A stretch of DNA of 64,000 bases from Bradyrhizobium sp. SSBR45G (GCF_030159255.1 NZ_BSCT01000018.1:62001-126000), one strand, 5' to 3'; shown: positions 25,205 to 34,248, counted from the first letter of the stretch. The notes: generated by a model not told the origin, from the sequence alone. Numbers and translations: made by a program.

Positions 25205-26623
25205 GTGCAGACGCTTCGCCTGTTGTTCCGCTATTCTCCCGTCACGATCATCGTTCTCGCCGCCGCGCTCATGCTCGCGCCACGCTCGGCCAGCGCTGAG
25301 GCGCTGCTGCTCGTCGAGGCCGACAGCGGCAAGGTGCTGGAGGCGCAGAACGCGACCTATCCGTGGTACCCCGCCTCCGTCACCAAGCTGATGACGGCCT
25401 ACGTGACCTTGAAAGCGGTCAAGGACGGCAAGGCCTCGCTTGACACCCTGCTGACGGTGTCGCCCACCGCGGCCTCGCAATCGCCGTCCAAGATGGGCTA
25501 CCGGCCGGGCACGCAGGTCACCATCGACAACGCCCTGAAGATGATGCTGGTCAAGTCTGCCAACGACATGGCGGTGGTGCTGGCGGAGGGCATCGGCGGC
25601 TCGATCGACGGCTTCTCGATCATGATGAACGAGACCGCGCAGAAGCTGGGCATGACCCAGACGAGCTACGTCAATCCGAACGGTCTGCCTGCCGACGGTC
25701 AGATCACCTCGGCGCGCGATCTCGCGATCCTGGCGCGGTCGATCATCCGCGACCTGCCGGAATACGAATACTTCGTCCACATCCCGTCGATCCGCTACGG
25801 CCGCCGCGTGGTGCAGAACTTCAACCGGCTGATCGGACGCTATCCGGGCGCCGACGGCTTCAAGACCGGATTCATCTGCGCCTCCGGCTACAATCTGGTA
25901 GCCTCCGCGACCCGCAACGGCAAGCGCCTGATCGCGGTCGTGCTCGGCGCGAGCTCGGGCCAGATGCGCGCGGTACGGGCGATCCAGATGCTCGACCGCG
26001 GCTTCAACCCCAACCAGCTCGGCTGGTTGAAGGCGCCGCTCGGCAATGTCGAGCAACTGGTGCCGGTCGATGCCACACCGCCGAACCTGCGCGACGACAT
26101 GTGCAACGGCCGGCGGCACCGGCCCGCGAGCGACGACGACGAGGACACGGTCGCGAGCGGCGAAGGCGAAGCGACCGGCGGCACCCTGCTCGCCGGCCTG
26201 CAGACGCCGACGATGAAGCCCTCGGAGCTGCTCGCCGCAGCCCCGACCCCCTCGGAACCGATCCTGGTCTATACCGGCCCGACGCGCACCGGCGCGGCGC
26301 TGATCGCGGCCGTCGCGGCCGATGCCGACGCTCAGACCCCGCCCAGGCACCGCGGCAAGAAGGCGCATGCGAACGCCAAGAAGGACGCCAAGCCGGCCAT
26401 CCGGACGGCGGCCAAGGGCGAGGGTGACGCGAAAGCCGGATCCAAGACGGACGCCAAGCCGTCAGAGGCGAAGCCCGCCGCCGCGGGCCACACGGCAGCC
26501 AGGCACGATGCCGGCGCAAAATCGGCGGAAAAGCCCGTCTCCGACGCCGCGGCCAAGCCCGGCAAACCCAAGGCCGCCGCCAAGCCAAAGGGCGACGGCA
26601 AGCCGGCGCCCAAGAACGGCTGA
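25205..26623 (+). CDS. D-alanyl-D-alanine carboxypeptidase (peptidase S11, DacF/PBP5-like)
   Basis: A periplasmic penicillin-binding protein that trims the terminal D-Ala of peptidoglycan stem peptides. From the GTG at 25205 it is 472 residues: signal peptide about 1-32, then the three active-site motifs S58-V-T-K61, S118-A-N and K220-T-G. After the catalytic domain (to about 300) there is a long Lys/Ala/Pro-rich tail (KPKAAAKPKGDGKPAPKNG), which could bind the cell wall or the membrane. A TTG at 25136 gives 23 extra residues before the signal peptide; GTG is preferred because the signal peptide then starts properly. Beta-lactam binding is expected from the family. Confidence 0.92.
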   Translation: MQTLRLLFRYSPVTIIVLAAALMLAPRSASAEALLLVEADSGKVLEAQNATYPWYPASVTKLMTAYVTLKAVKDGKASLDTLLTVSPTAASQSPSKMGYRPGTQVTIDNALKMMLVKSANDMAVVLAEGIGGSIDGFSIMMNETAQKLGMTQTSYVNPNGLPADGQITSARDLAILARSIIRDLPEYEYFVHIPSIRYGRRVVQNFNRLIGRYPGADGFKTGFICASGYNLVASATRNGKRLIAVVLGASSGQMRAVRAIQMLDRGFNPNQLGWLKAPLGNVEQLVPVDATPPNLRDDMCNGRRHRPASDDDEDTVASGEGEATGGTLLAGLQTPTMKPSELLAAAPTPSEPILVYTGPTRTGAALIAAVAADADAQTPPRHRGKKAHANAKKDAKPAIRTAAKGEGDAKAGSKTDAKPSEAKPAAAGHTAARHDAGAKSAEKPVSDAAAKPGKPKAAAKPKGDGKPAPKNG

Positions 26624-26820
26624 TCTCGCGGCGCACGCGGGGGGCAGCCCCTCCCGTCGCCGAACGGCCCGACGACCTTTACCCTGCCTCTTTCGTCTAC
26701 GCCCCGGCCGCTTGCCTTGCTTGGCCGGAAATTCGATATTGGCCGCCGAATGCCGCCGGGAATGACCGGCGCCGCAGACGCATCAAGCGACCATAAGAGA
26801 CGATCAGGAGAGGAAGGGTC

Positions 26821-28512
26821 ATGGAGCGCATCTGGCTCAAGCACTATCCGGCCGGCGTTCCCGCCGACATCGATGCCAGCAAGTATCCATCGCTGGTCGA
26901 GCTGCTGGAGGAGAGCTTCAAGAAATTCGCCGACCGCAAGGCCTTCATCTGCATGGACAAGGCGATCAGCTATCGCGAGCTCGACGACATGTCGGTCGCG
27001 ATGGGAGCCTATCTGCAGGGGCTGGGGCTGGCCAAGGGCACGCGCGTCGCGCTGATGATGCCGAACGTGCTGCAATACCCGATCGCGATCTCGGCCGTGC
27101 TGCGCGCCGGCTACGCTGTCGTCAACGTCAACCCGCTGTACACGCCGCGCGAGCTCGAGCACCAGCTGAAGGATTCCGGCGCCGAGGCGATCATCGTGCT
27201 GGAAAACTTCGCCCATACGGTGCAGCAGGTCGTCGGCCACACCAGCGTCAAGCACATCGTGATCGCCAGCATGGGCGACCTGCTCGGCTTCAAGGGCGTG
27301 CTCGTCAATCTCGTCGTCCGCCGCCTGAAGAAGATGGTGCCGGCGTTCTCGCTGCCGGGCGCCGTGCCCTTCAATGACGCGCTCGCCGCCGGCCGCGGCA
27401 AGCGCTTCCAGAAGCCGGTCATCGGTCCCGATGACGTCGCCTTCCTGCAATATACCGGCGGCACCACCGGCGTCTCCAAGGGAGCCACGCTGCTCCATCG
27501 CAACGTCATCGCCAACGTGCTGCAGAACGACGCCTGGCTGCAGCCGGTGATGGACAAGCCGCCGCATGTCGACCAGCTGCTGATCGTCTGCGCGCTGCCG
27601 CTCTACCACATCTTCGCGCTGACCTGCTGCTTCCTGCTCGCGATGCGCGCCGGCGGCGCAAATCTGCTGATCCCCAATCCGCGCGACATCGCGGGCTTCA
27701 TCAAGGAGCTGATGAAGTATCAGGTCAACAACTTCCCGGCCGTCAACACGCTCTACAACGGCCTGCTGCACCACCCCGACTTTCGCAAGCTCGACTTCTC
27801 CAAGCTGAAGGTCTCCAACGGCGGCGGCATGGCCGTGCAGCGCCCGGTGGCCGAGCAGTGGAAGCAGGTGACCGGCTGCAGCATCGCCGAAGGCTATGGC
27901 CTGTCGGAGACCGCGCCGGTGCTGACCTGCAACCTGCCGACCTCGACCGATTTTACCGGCACGATCGGCCTGCCGCTGCCGTCGACCTGGCTGTCGATCC
28001 GCGACGATGACGGCAACGAGGTGCCGCTGGGCCAGGCCGGCGAGATTTGCGCCAAGGGCCCACAGGTCATGGCCGGCTACTGGAATCGCCCCGACGAGAC
28101 CGCCAAGGTGATGACATCAGACGGCTTCTTCCGCACCGGCGATGTCGGCATCATGGCCGCCGACGGCTCGGTGAAGATCGTCGACCGCAAGAAGGACATG
28201 ATCCTGGTGTCGGGCTTCAACGTCTATCCGAACGAGGTCGAAGAGGTCATCGCGATGCATCCAGGCGTGCTGGAGACCGCCGTGATCGGCCTGCCGGACG
28301 AGAAGACCGGCGAACTCGTCAAGGCGTTCGTCGTGAAGAAGGATCCCAACCTCACGCCCGAGGACATCATCAAGCACTGCCACGCGCAGCTGACGAACTA
28401 CAAGGTGCCGAAGCAGATCGAGTTCAGGACCGAGCTGCCGAAGACCAATGTCGGCAAGATCCTGCGCCGCGAGCTGCGCGACGAGAAGAAGAAGCCGGCG
28501 GCCGCCGCCTGA
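26821..28512 (+). CDS. fadD: Long-chain fatty acid-CoA ligase
   Basis: Adenylate-forming enzyme that activates fatty acids with ATP and CoA. The 563-residue length fits FadD. Visible motifs are the P-loop YTGGTTGVSKGATLLHRN (about 211), GYGLSETAP, GFFRTGDVG with the ribose-binding Asp, DRKKDMILVSGFNVYPNEVE as the hinge (A8) region and the catalytic Lys in KTNVGKILRRELR. AGGAGAGGAAGG immediately precedes the ATG. It is monocistronic, followed by a hairpin at 28562-28591. The short 198-base gap before it shows no other feature. Confidence 0.93.
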   Translation: MERIWLKHYPAGVPADIDASKYPSLVELLEESFKKFADRKAFICMDKAISYRELDDMSVAMGAYLQGLGLAKGTRVALMMPNVLQYPIAISAVLRAGYAVVNVNPLYTPRELEHQLKDSGAEAIIVLENFAHTVQQVVGHTSVKHIVIASMGDLLGFKGVLVNLVVRRLKKMVPAFSLPGAVPFNDALAAGRGKRFQKPVIGPDDVAFLQYTGGTTGVSKGATLLHRNVIANVLQNDAWLQPVMDKPPHVDQLLIVCALPLYHIFALTCCFLLAMRAGGANLLIPNPRDIAGFIKELMKYQVNNFPAVNTLYNGLLHHPDFRKLDFSKLKVSNGGGMAVQRPVAEQWKQVTGCSIAEGYGLSETAPVLTCNLPTSTDFTGTIGLPLPSTWLSIRDDDGNEVPLGQAGEICAKGPQVMAGYWNRPDETAKVMTSDGFFRTGDVGIMAADGSVKIVDRKKDMILVSGFNVYPNEVEEVIAMHPGVLETAVIGLPDEKTGELVKAFVVKKDPNLTPEDIIKHCHAQLTNYKVPKQIEFRTELPKTNVGKILRRELRDEKKKPAAAA

Positions 28513-28561
28513 GGCGCGCTGGCGCGGGCACAGACGACGTGCGATGACGGATACGTGATGA

Positions 28562-28591
28562 CGGCGGGCCGTTGCCGTTTATGGCCCGCCG
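28562..28591 (+). terminator. Hairpin after fadD
   Basis: A perfect 9-bp stem (CGGCGGGCC with GGCCCGCCG, 12-base loop) lies 49 bases past the fadD stop. There is no T-run, so it is either a Rho-assisted terminator or a stabilising hairpin. Confidence 0.5.
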
Positions 28592-28616
28592 AATAGTGTA
28601 GCGCGCACCGCGCAAA

Positions 28617-28642
28617 ACACAGTCTCAAGACACAGTCTCAAG
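28617..28642 (+). repeat. Tandem 13-bp direct repeat before the peroxiredoxin gene
   Basis: ACACAGTCTCAAG occurs twice head to tail and a third partial copy (ACACA) follows, ending about 22 bases before the peroxiredoxin start. It lies in the probable 5' untranslated region or promoter. Confidence 0.7.
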
Positions 28643-28668
28643 ACACATCCAGGGGAAGGAGTTTCGAT

Positions 28669-29154
28669 ATGACCATCCAGGTTGGCGATAAGCTGCCAGA
28701 GGCCCAATTCCGCGTCATGACCGGCGAAGGCCCGCAGGTCAAAACCACCGACGACATCTTCAAGGGCAAGAAGGTCGCGCTGTTCGCGGTGCCCGGCGCC
28801 TATACCGGCACCTGCCACAAGATGCATCTGCCCAGCATCTTCCTCAACGCCTATGCGCTCAAGGACAAGGGCGTCGACACCATCGCGATCGTCTCGGTCA
28901 ACGACGCCTTCGTCATGAACGCCTGGAAGCGCGACACCGACCAGCGCGACGAGGCCGTGTTCCTGGCCGACGGCAACGCCGACTTCACCAAGGCGATCGG
29001 CCTGGAGCTCGACGCCTCCGGCGCCGGGCTGGGCATCCGCTCCAAGCGCTACTCGATGCTGGTCCAGGACGGCACGGTGACCAAGCTGAACCTCGAGGCC
29101 GCCCCGGGCAAGGTCGAGGTCTCCGGCGGCGACACGCTGCTCGGGCAGCTGTAA
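28669..29154 (+). CDS. Peroxiredoxin (Prx5/redoxin type)
   Basis: A 161-residue thiol peroxidase reducing hydrogen peroxide and alkyl hydroperoxides. The active site is VPGAYTGTC with Pro42, Thr46 and peroxidatic Cys49 in the Prx5 arrangement, followed by HLPSIF where the family has a conserved HLP. The core shows AIVSVNDAFVMNAWKR. There is no second cysteine suited to a 2-Cys mechanism, so recycling probably uses glutathione or glutaredoxin. GGAAGGAG precedes the ATG by 8 bases and a classical terminator follows the stop. Confidence 0.92.
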   Translation: MTIQVGDKLPEAQFRVMTGEGPQVKTTDDIFKGKKVALFAVPGAYTGTCHKMHLPSIFLNAYALKDKGVDTIAIVSVNDAFVMNAWKRDTDQRDEAVFLADGNADFTKAIGLELDASGAGLGIRSKRYSMLVQDGTVTKLNLEAAPGKVEVSGGDTLLGQL

Positions 29155-29180
29155 GGCCAGTATGGCTTGATCTGAATATG

Positions 29181-29208
29181 AAGGCCCGCGCTCACGCGCG
29201 GGCCTTTT
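29181..29208 (+). terminator. Rho-independent terminator of the peroxiredoxin gene
   Basis: A perfect 10-bp stem AAGGCCCGCG with CGCGGGCCTT (6-base loop) is followed by a T-run (TTTT) 26 bases past the stop codon. It is followed within 60 bases by the rnhA relic. Confidence 0.93.
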
Positions 29209-29265
29209 GCTTATTTTGTCCAGCGTGTCTTGCCGAAACGAGAAGGGCACCTGAAACGTTCTGTG

Positions 29266-29312
29266 GCCACGCCATCGCGCGCCAGCTGGTCGGCGTGCTC
29301 GTTCTCGGCGTG
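29266..29312 (-). pseudogene. Relic of an rnhA 3' end
   Basis: These 47 bases match 30750-30796, the 3' part of the intact rnhA gene, at 42 of 47 positions in the same orientation. Read on the minus strand it gives HAENEHADQLARDGVA, against HPENERADQLARDGVA in RNase HI. Similarity stops abruptly on both sides. The five differences mean it is not a fresh local copy; it may come from the rnhA of a donor strain. It marks the left border of the segment carrying the FAD oxidoreductase. Confidence 0.8.
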
Positions 29313-29412
29313 TGAGCGCGGACAATTCACGCGCGCCACCCCAGTTTCAACTGAACGTAAGCCGCTGGACGGCGTTAAGGGTGCCGGTTCCTCAATTCAG
29401 AAGGAGGTCGAC

Positions 29413-30654
29413 ATCTTCAGCGAACAGCCGGAACAGCTGCAGCAGGCCGACCTGCGCAGCGCGAGACCGCCCTGGGCAAGTGCGCCTGCTTTTCCCATCC
29501 CGCCCGTCTTGACCAGCTTTCGCTGCGACATCCTGATCGTCGGCGCGGGGATCACAGGCGCGATGATGGCCGAACGGCTAACCCGCCAGGGCCGCGAGGT
29601 CGTCTTGATCGATCGTGAGAAGCCGTGTCGCGGCAGCACGGCGGCCAGCACCGCCATGCTGTTGTGGGAGATCGACAGATCACTGAATGAGCTCGCATTG
29701 TTGATCGGCTTCGACCGTGCCGCGCGATGCTACCAGGCCAGTCTGCGCGCCGTGAACGAGCTGCAGCGCCTGATCCTGGAGCGCGCGCTGCCGGGCCAAT
29801 TGCGGCCGAGGCAATCGCTCTATCTCGCGCGCGACGACGACGCCCGCTCCCTTCGGGACGAACTGGCGCTTCGTGTCCGAGCCGGCCTGCCCGGCGTCTT
29901 TCTCGATCATCGAGCCCTGCTCGACAATTTCGGCTTTGCCCGCGCCGCCGCGATCCTGTCGCCCGGCGCGGCCGAAGCCGATCCGGTCCAGCTCGCAAGC
30001 GGCCTGCTCTCACTGTCGCTGTCGCAGGGCGCGCGCCTCGTGCAGGGCGATGCCGTCGCCTTCGATGCCGGCAAGGACAGCGTCGTCGTCGGGCTTGACG
30101 GTGGTCATGAGATCGAGGCGCGCCGTGTCGTTCTGGCCACGGGATATGCGATGCCTCGGATCATCCAGCCCACGATCCAGCGTGTCGCATCGAGCTGGGC
30201 GATCGCCACCGTGCCGCAGCCGCAAAATCTCTGGAAGGACGAGGTGCTGATCTGGGAAGCGAGCGAAGACTACCACTATGCCCGCACGACACCGGATGGC
30301 CGGATCATCTTCGGAGGAGAAGACGACGACGAGCTGATTGAGCCCGCGACCCGCGATCGTGCCATTCCCGAGAAGTCGCGCCGCCTCGCTGCGGAGCTTT
30401 CGGCGCTGTGGCCGCGCGCCATCCTCGAGACCGACTATCAATGGTCCGGAACGTTCGATACGACCGACGACGGACTGCCCCTGATCGGCGCCGTTCCCGG
30501 CTTCCCCAATATCTTTGCGGCCTACGGCTATGGCGGCAACGGCATCACCTTCAGCTATCTCGCCTCCGAGCTGATTGCGGCGCTGATCGCCGGCCGCAGC
30601 TCGCCATTGCTGGATGATTTCGCCATCGAGCGCGTGTCGCCGGCGCGTGCTTAG
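29413..30654 (+). CDS. FAD-dependent oxidoreductase (DAO / glycine oxidase-like)
   Basis: A flavoenzyme of the D-amino-acid-oxidase (DAO) superfamily, 413 residues if started at 29413. The dinucleotide-binding motif is CDILIVGAGITGAMMAERL (about 37-55) with a following Glu/Asp-type strand (REVVLIDREK); the C-terminal FAD-contact segment is GLPLIGAVPGFPNIFAAYGY followed by GGNGITFS. Substrate unknown. The start is odd: AAGGAGG (29401-29407) sits 5 bases before an in-frame ATC, while the nearest standard in-frame start, GTG 29263, is inside the rnhA relic. Either ATC is used or an ATG was lost. The gene splits the peroxiredoxin-rnhA interval and is probably a late arrival. Confidence 0.75.
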   Translation: MFSEQPEQLQQADLRSARPPWASAPAFPIPPVLTSFRCDILIVGAGITGAMMAERLTRQGREVVLIDREKPCRGSTAASTAMLLWEIDRSLNELALLIGFDRAARCYQASLRAVNELQRLILERALPGQLRPRQSLYLARDDDARSLRDELALRVRAGLPGVFLDHRALLDNFGFARAAAILSPGAAEADPVQLASGLLSLSLSQGARLVQGDAVAFDAGKDSVVVGLDGGHEIEARRVVLATGYAMPRIIQPTIQRVASSWAIATVPQPQNLWKDEVLIWEASEDYHYARTTPDGRIIFGGEDDDELIEPATRDRAIPEKSRRLAAELSALWPRAILETDYQWSGTFDTTDDGLPLIGAVPGFPNIFAAYGYGGNGITFSYLASELIAALIAGRSSPLLDDFAIERVSPARA

Positions 30655-30715
30655 CAGCGGGCGCAGGCCGCCTCGACGCCATGATGCGACCGGGCGCGCA
30701 CCAGCTGCCGAAACG

Positions 30716-31180
30716 CTAGCCGCGCACGTTCTTCTGCAGCCGTGCCATCGCCACGCCATCACGCGCCAATTGGTCGGCGCGCTCGTTCTCGGGGTGGCCG
30801 GCGTGGCCCTTGACCCAATGCCAGTTGACCTTGTGCGGCTTCAGCGCCTCGTCGAGCCGCTGCCACAGCTCGGCGTTCTTGACCGGCTTCTTGTCCGCGG
30901 TCTTCCAGCCGTTGCGCTTCCAGCCGTGGATCCAGCCGGTGATGCCCTGCCGGACATACTGGCTGTCGGTGTAGAGCTCGACCTGGCACGACTTCTTCAG
31001 CGCTTCGAGCGCCGAGATCGCGGCCATCAGCTCCATGCGGTTGTTGGTGGTGTGCGGCTCGCCGCCCTTGAGCTCTTTTTCCTTGTCGCCGAAGCGCAGG
31101 ATCGCGCCCCAGCCGCCGGGTCCGGGATTTCCCGAGCAGGCGCCGTCGGTGTAGATGCTGACGGTCGGAATCTCGCTCAT
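30716..31180 (-). CDS. rnhA: Ribonuclease HI
   Basis: Degrades the RNA strand of RNA-DNA hybrids such as Okazaki primers and R-loops. It is 154 residues, the usual size. The catalytic carboxylates are all present: Asp12 (TDGACSGNPGPGG), Glu50 (TNNRMELMAA), Asp72 (TDSQYV) and Asp136 (ERADQLARDG), with His in VKGHAGH. Its ATG overlaps the thrB stop as ATGA, so it is translationally coupled as the last gene of thrB-rnhA. The longer upstream frame is a thrB shadow. Confidence 0.97.
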   Translation of the reverse strand: MSEIPTVSIYTDGACSGNPGPGGWGAILRFGDKEKELKGGEPHTTNNRMELMAAISALEALKKSCQVELYTDSQYVRQGITGWIHGWKRNGWKTADKKPVKNAELWQRLDEALKPHKVNWHWVKGHAGHPENERADQLARDGVAMARLQKNVRG

Positions 31181-32148
31181 GCCGCCGCTCCGATGCCGTA
31201 GTCGCGCACGCTCGTCACCGCCTGATGGAAACGCAGCTTGCGCACATATTCGAGCGGGTCCTTCGGCTTCACCAGCGCGCCCGCGGGCACGTTGAGCCAG
31301 TCCACCAGCCGCGTCAGCAGGAAGCGGATCGCGGCACCACGCGCGAGCAGCGGCAGCGCCTCCAGCTCGGCCTCCGACAGCGGCCGCGCGCGGCCATAGG
31401 CGTTGAAGAAGGCGCGCGCCTTGGTGACGTTGAGCGAGTGATCGGCCTCGAAGCACCACGCGTTCAGGCAGATCGCGATGTCATAGGCGAGGATGTCGTT
31501 GCAGGAGAACGGGAAGTCGATCAGCCCGGACAGCTCGTCGCCCAGGAAGAAGACGTTGTCCGGAAACAAATCGGCATGGATGACGCCTTCCGGCAGATGC
31601 GTCGGCCAGGAGCGCTCGAGCAGGTCCAGCTCCGTCGACAGCAGCGCAGACAGGCCGGCCTGCACGGTGTCGGCGCGGTCGGCCGCCTGGGCAAACAATG
31701 ACCGCCAGCCGGAGACCGAGAGCGGATTCCTGCGCACCAGCGGGAAGTCGCGTCCGGCGAGATGCATCCGCGCCAGCGCCTCGCCGACGCCGGCGCAATG
31801 GGTGACGGTCGGCTTGCGCGGCCACATGCCTTCCAGGAAGTTGATGATCGCCGCGGGACGCCCTGCGAGACTCGAATAGACGGCGCCATCGCGGTTGCGC
31901 GCCGGCTGCGGACAGCTGATGCCGCGCTCCGCGAGATGGGCCATCAGCCCGAGGAAGTACGGCAGATCGTCCACCGCCACGCGCTTTTCATAAAGCGTGA
32001 GGATGTAATAGCCGCGGGTGGTGTGCAGCAGGAAGTTGGAGTTCTCGACGCCTTCGGCGATGCCCTTGTAGGACAGCAATTCGCCGATGTCGTAGGTCTT
32101 GAGGAAGTCCGCGAGCTCGTCGGCGGTGACGTCGGTGTAGACCGCCAT
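31177..32148 (-). CDS. thrB: Homoserine kinase (ThrB, APH-fold type)
   Basis: Phosphorylates homoserine in threonine biosynthesis. This is the 323-residue rhizobial type with an aminoglycoside-phosphotransferase fold, not the GHMP type. The start MAVYTDVTADELADFLKTYD and EGVENSNFLLHT are characteristic; the catalytic loop is GVIHADLFPDNVFF and the Mg-binding Asp is in LSGLIDFPFSCND. The start at 32148 is fixed by family length. It overlaps rnhA by 4 bases downstream and lies 157 bases after ispH. The same gene order ispH-thrB-rnhA is, as I recall, conserved in Bradyrhizobium. Confidence 0.95.
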   Translation of the reverse strand: MAVYTDVTADELADFLKTYDIGELLSYKGIAEGVENSNFLLHTTRGYYILTLYEKRVAVDDLPYFLGLMAHLAERGISCPQPARNRDGAVYSSLAGRPAAIINFLEGMWPRKPTVTHCAGVGEALARMHLAGRDFPLVRRNPLSVSGWRSLFAQAADRADTVQAGLSALLSTELDLLERSWPTHLPEGVIHADLFPDNVFFLGDELSGLIDFPFSCNDILAYDIAICLNAWCFEADHSLNVTKARAFFNAYGRARPLSEAELEALPLLARGAAIRFLLTRLVDWLNVPAGALVKPKDPLEYVRKLRFHQAVTSVRDYGIGAAA

Positions 32149-32305
32149 GCCCCATCCTGATTGTCGAAGTTCGCCTGCCCTCGCCTCCCCCGATGCGAAC
32201 TTCGAGGCAAGGGAGGCCTGTTGCGCCTTCATCGCGCATGCAGGCGCCGCGTTCAAGGCCGACGCGCCCCCGGCGGACCGAAAATAACAGCCGCCAGCGT
32301 AAGGC

Positions 32306-33274
32306 CTACTCGGCCGCCGCTTCCGGCCGCAGCGAGCGCGGCAGCGGGAAGAATTCGTTCTCTTCCGCCGCGGAGACCGTCTCGACATGGAGCACGTAGC
32401 GCTCGGCGAAGGCGCCCATGATCTCCTCGACGATGACCTCCGGCGCCGAGGCGCCGGCAGTGATGCCGAGGCTGGTGATGCCCTCGAAGCGCGCCCAGTC
32501 GATGTCGGAGGCGCGCTGCGCCAGCACCGCAATCGGGCAGCCCTCGCGCTCGGCGACCTCACGCAGACGCTGCGAGTTCGACGAGTTCGGCGCACCGACC
32601 ACAATCAGCGCGTCGACCACCGGCGCCACCTTCTTCACCGCCAGCTGGCGGTTGGTGGTGGCGTAGCAGATGTCTTCCTTGTGCGGGCCGGAGATGTTCG
32701 GGAAGCGGCCCTTCAGCACCGACACGATGTCGGCGGTATCGTCGATCGAGAGCGTGGTCTGGGTCACGAAGGCGAGGTTGTTCGGGTCCTTCGGGGTGAA
32801 GGTCGCGGCATCCTCGGCGGTCTCGATCAGGGTCACGGCGCCGGGCGGCAGCTGGCCGACGGTGCCGACCACCTCCGGGTGGTGGGAATGGCCGATCAGC
32901 AGGATCTCGCGGCCGCGCTTGAAATGGATCGCCGCCTCGCGGTGGACCTTGGTCACCAGCGGGCAGGTTGCATCCAGGGAAAAGAAATTGCGCGACTGGG
33001 CCTCGGCGGGAACCGATTTCGGCACGCCATGGGCCGAGAACACCACCGGTGCGTTGGTACTGTCGGGAATCTCCGCCAGTTCCTCGACGAAGATGGCGCC
33101 CTTGGTCTTGAGGCTGTCGACGACGTATTTGTTGTGCACGATCTCGTGGCGGACATAGACCGGGGCGCCATAGATGGCGAGCGCCCGTTCCACGGTGTCG
33201 ATGGCGCGCACCACGCCCGCGCAGAAGCCGCGCGGCGAGCAAAGCACGATTTTGAGGTCTGGTTTGGCTGCCAT
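32306..33274 (-). CDS. ispH: 4-hydroxy-3-methylbut-2-enyl diphosphate reductase
   Basis: The last enzyme of the MEP isoprenoid pathway, making IPP and DMAPP. The 322-residue protein has all three iron-sulfur ligands: Cys18 (PRGFCAGVVRAI), Cys104 (DATCPLVTKVH) and Cys203 (EDICYATTNRQ). It also has the active-site HEIVHNKYVV and GHSHHPEV segments. ATG 33274 fits the family start; the frame upstream to 33583 is unlike protein. It is the first gene of ispH-thrB-rnhA and is divergent from the DUF1013 regulator, with a 278-base shared promoter region. Confidence 0.97.
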   Translation of the reverse strand: MAAKPDLKIVLCSPRGFCAGVVRAIDTVERALAIYGAPVYVRHEIVHNKYVVDSLKTKGAIFVEELAEIPDSTNAPVVFSAHGVPKSVPAEAQSRNFFSLDATCPLVTKVHREAAIHFKRGREILLIGHSHHPEVVGTVGQLPPGAVTLIETAEDAATFTPKDPNNLAFVTQTTLSIDDTADIVSVLKGRFPNISGPHKEDICYATTNRQLAVKKVAPVVDALIVVGAPNSSNSQRLREVAEREGCPIAVLAQRASDIDWARFEGITSLGITAGASAPEVIVEEIMGAFAERYVLHVETVSAAEENEFFPLPRSLRPEAAAE

Positions 33275-33552
33275 GGGCTGATCTATCGGGCTGATCTGTG
33301 CGGCTTGTTGCGGCGACCGGAACACCCCGGGGCCGGCAAGCGGGGGCGGTCGATACGTAAGGGCTTTACGTCTTTGAGCTAGAACTCGTTTGGGTAGGAC
33401 TTGGGACTGCTTTCGAGCGCTGTCAAGGCCGTTTTCGCCAGGCCATTGCGCCGCGCCCCCGGGACGGCTTATATAGGGCGAATTCCCCGTCATCGCCGAT
33501 GACCGCAGGTTTCGCCTCCCAGGGCCGGGGCGGAGCACAAAGGAGATTTGCC

Positions 33553-34248
33553 ATGAGCAACGCCCCGCTGATGCCGAAGGCAACTGCCGTGTGGCTGGTC
33601 GATAATACCGCTTTGACCTTCGACCAGGTCGCCGATTTCACCAAGATGCACCCGCTGGAGGTGCGCGCCATCGCCGACGGCGACGCCGCCCAGGGCATCA
33701 AGGGCATGGACCCGATTTCGACCGGCCAGCTCACCCGGGAAGAGATCGAGAAGGCCGAGCGCGACCCGAATTACCGCCTGCGGCTGCAGGAGAGCAAGGT
33801 CGTGCTGCCGCCTCAGCCCAAGCGCAAGGGCCCGCGCTACACCCCGGTGTCGCGCCGCCACGAGCGCCCGAGCGCCATTCTCTGGCTGGTGCGGAACCAT
33901 CCCGAGCTCAAGGACGCCTCGATTATGCGCCTGGTCGGCACCACCAAGACCACGATCGCCAGCGTCCGCGACCGCACCCATTGGAACGCCCAGACCCTGA
34001 CGCCGATGGACCCGGTGACGCTCGGCCTGTGCTCGCAGATCGAGCTCGACTTCGAGGTGCAGCGCGCCGCCAAGGAGAAGCCGCTCGACGCCAATTACAG
34101 CGGCGCCACCCTGCTGCCGGCCTCCGAGACCACCCGCAAGGACGAGTACGAGCCGGCCGGCCGCGACGAGGACGACCTCAACGTCGACGCCGTGTTCGCC
34201 AAGCTCAAGACCATCGGTGGCAAGAAGCACGAGGACGACGAGGAGTAG
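33553..34248 (+). CDS. DUF1013 protein, TrcR-type cell-cycle transcriptional regulator
   Basis: A 231-residue cytoplasmic protein of the alphaproteobacteria-wide DUF1013 family, annotated in some genomes as transcriptional regulator TrcR. The N-terminal part (ATAVWLVDNTALTFDQVADF, then FTKMHPLEVRAIADGD) resembles a helix-turn-helix; the middle (RPSAILWLVRNHPELKDASI, then MRLVGTTKTTIASVRDRTHW) is the most conserved part of the family and also HTH-like. The C-terminus is acidic (HEDDEE). AGGAG lies 8 bases before ATG 33553. Targets cannot be inferred from sequence. Confidence 0.85.
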   Translation: MSNAPLMPKATAVWLVDNTALTFDQVADFTKMHPLEVRAIADGDAAQGIKGMDPISTGQLTREEIEKAERDPNYRLRLQESKVVLPPQPKRKGPRYTPVSRRHERPSAILWLVRNHPELKDASIMRLVGTTKTTIASVRDRTHWNAQTLTPMDPVTLGLCSQIELDFEVQRAAKEKPLDANYSGATLLPASETTRKDEYEPAGRDEDDLNVDAVFAKLKTIGGKKHEDDEE

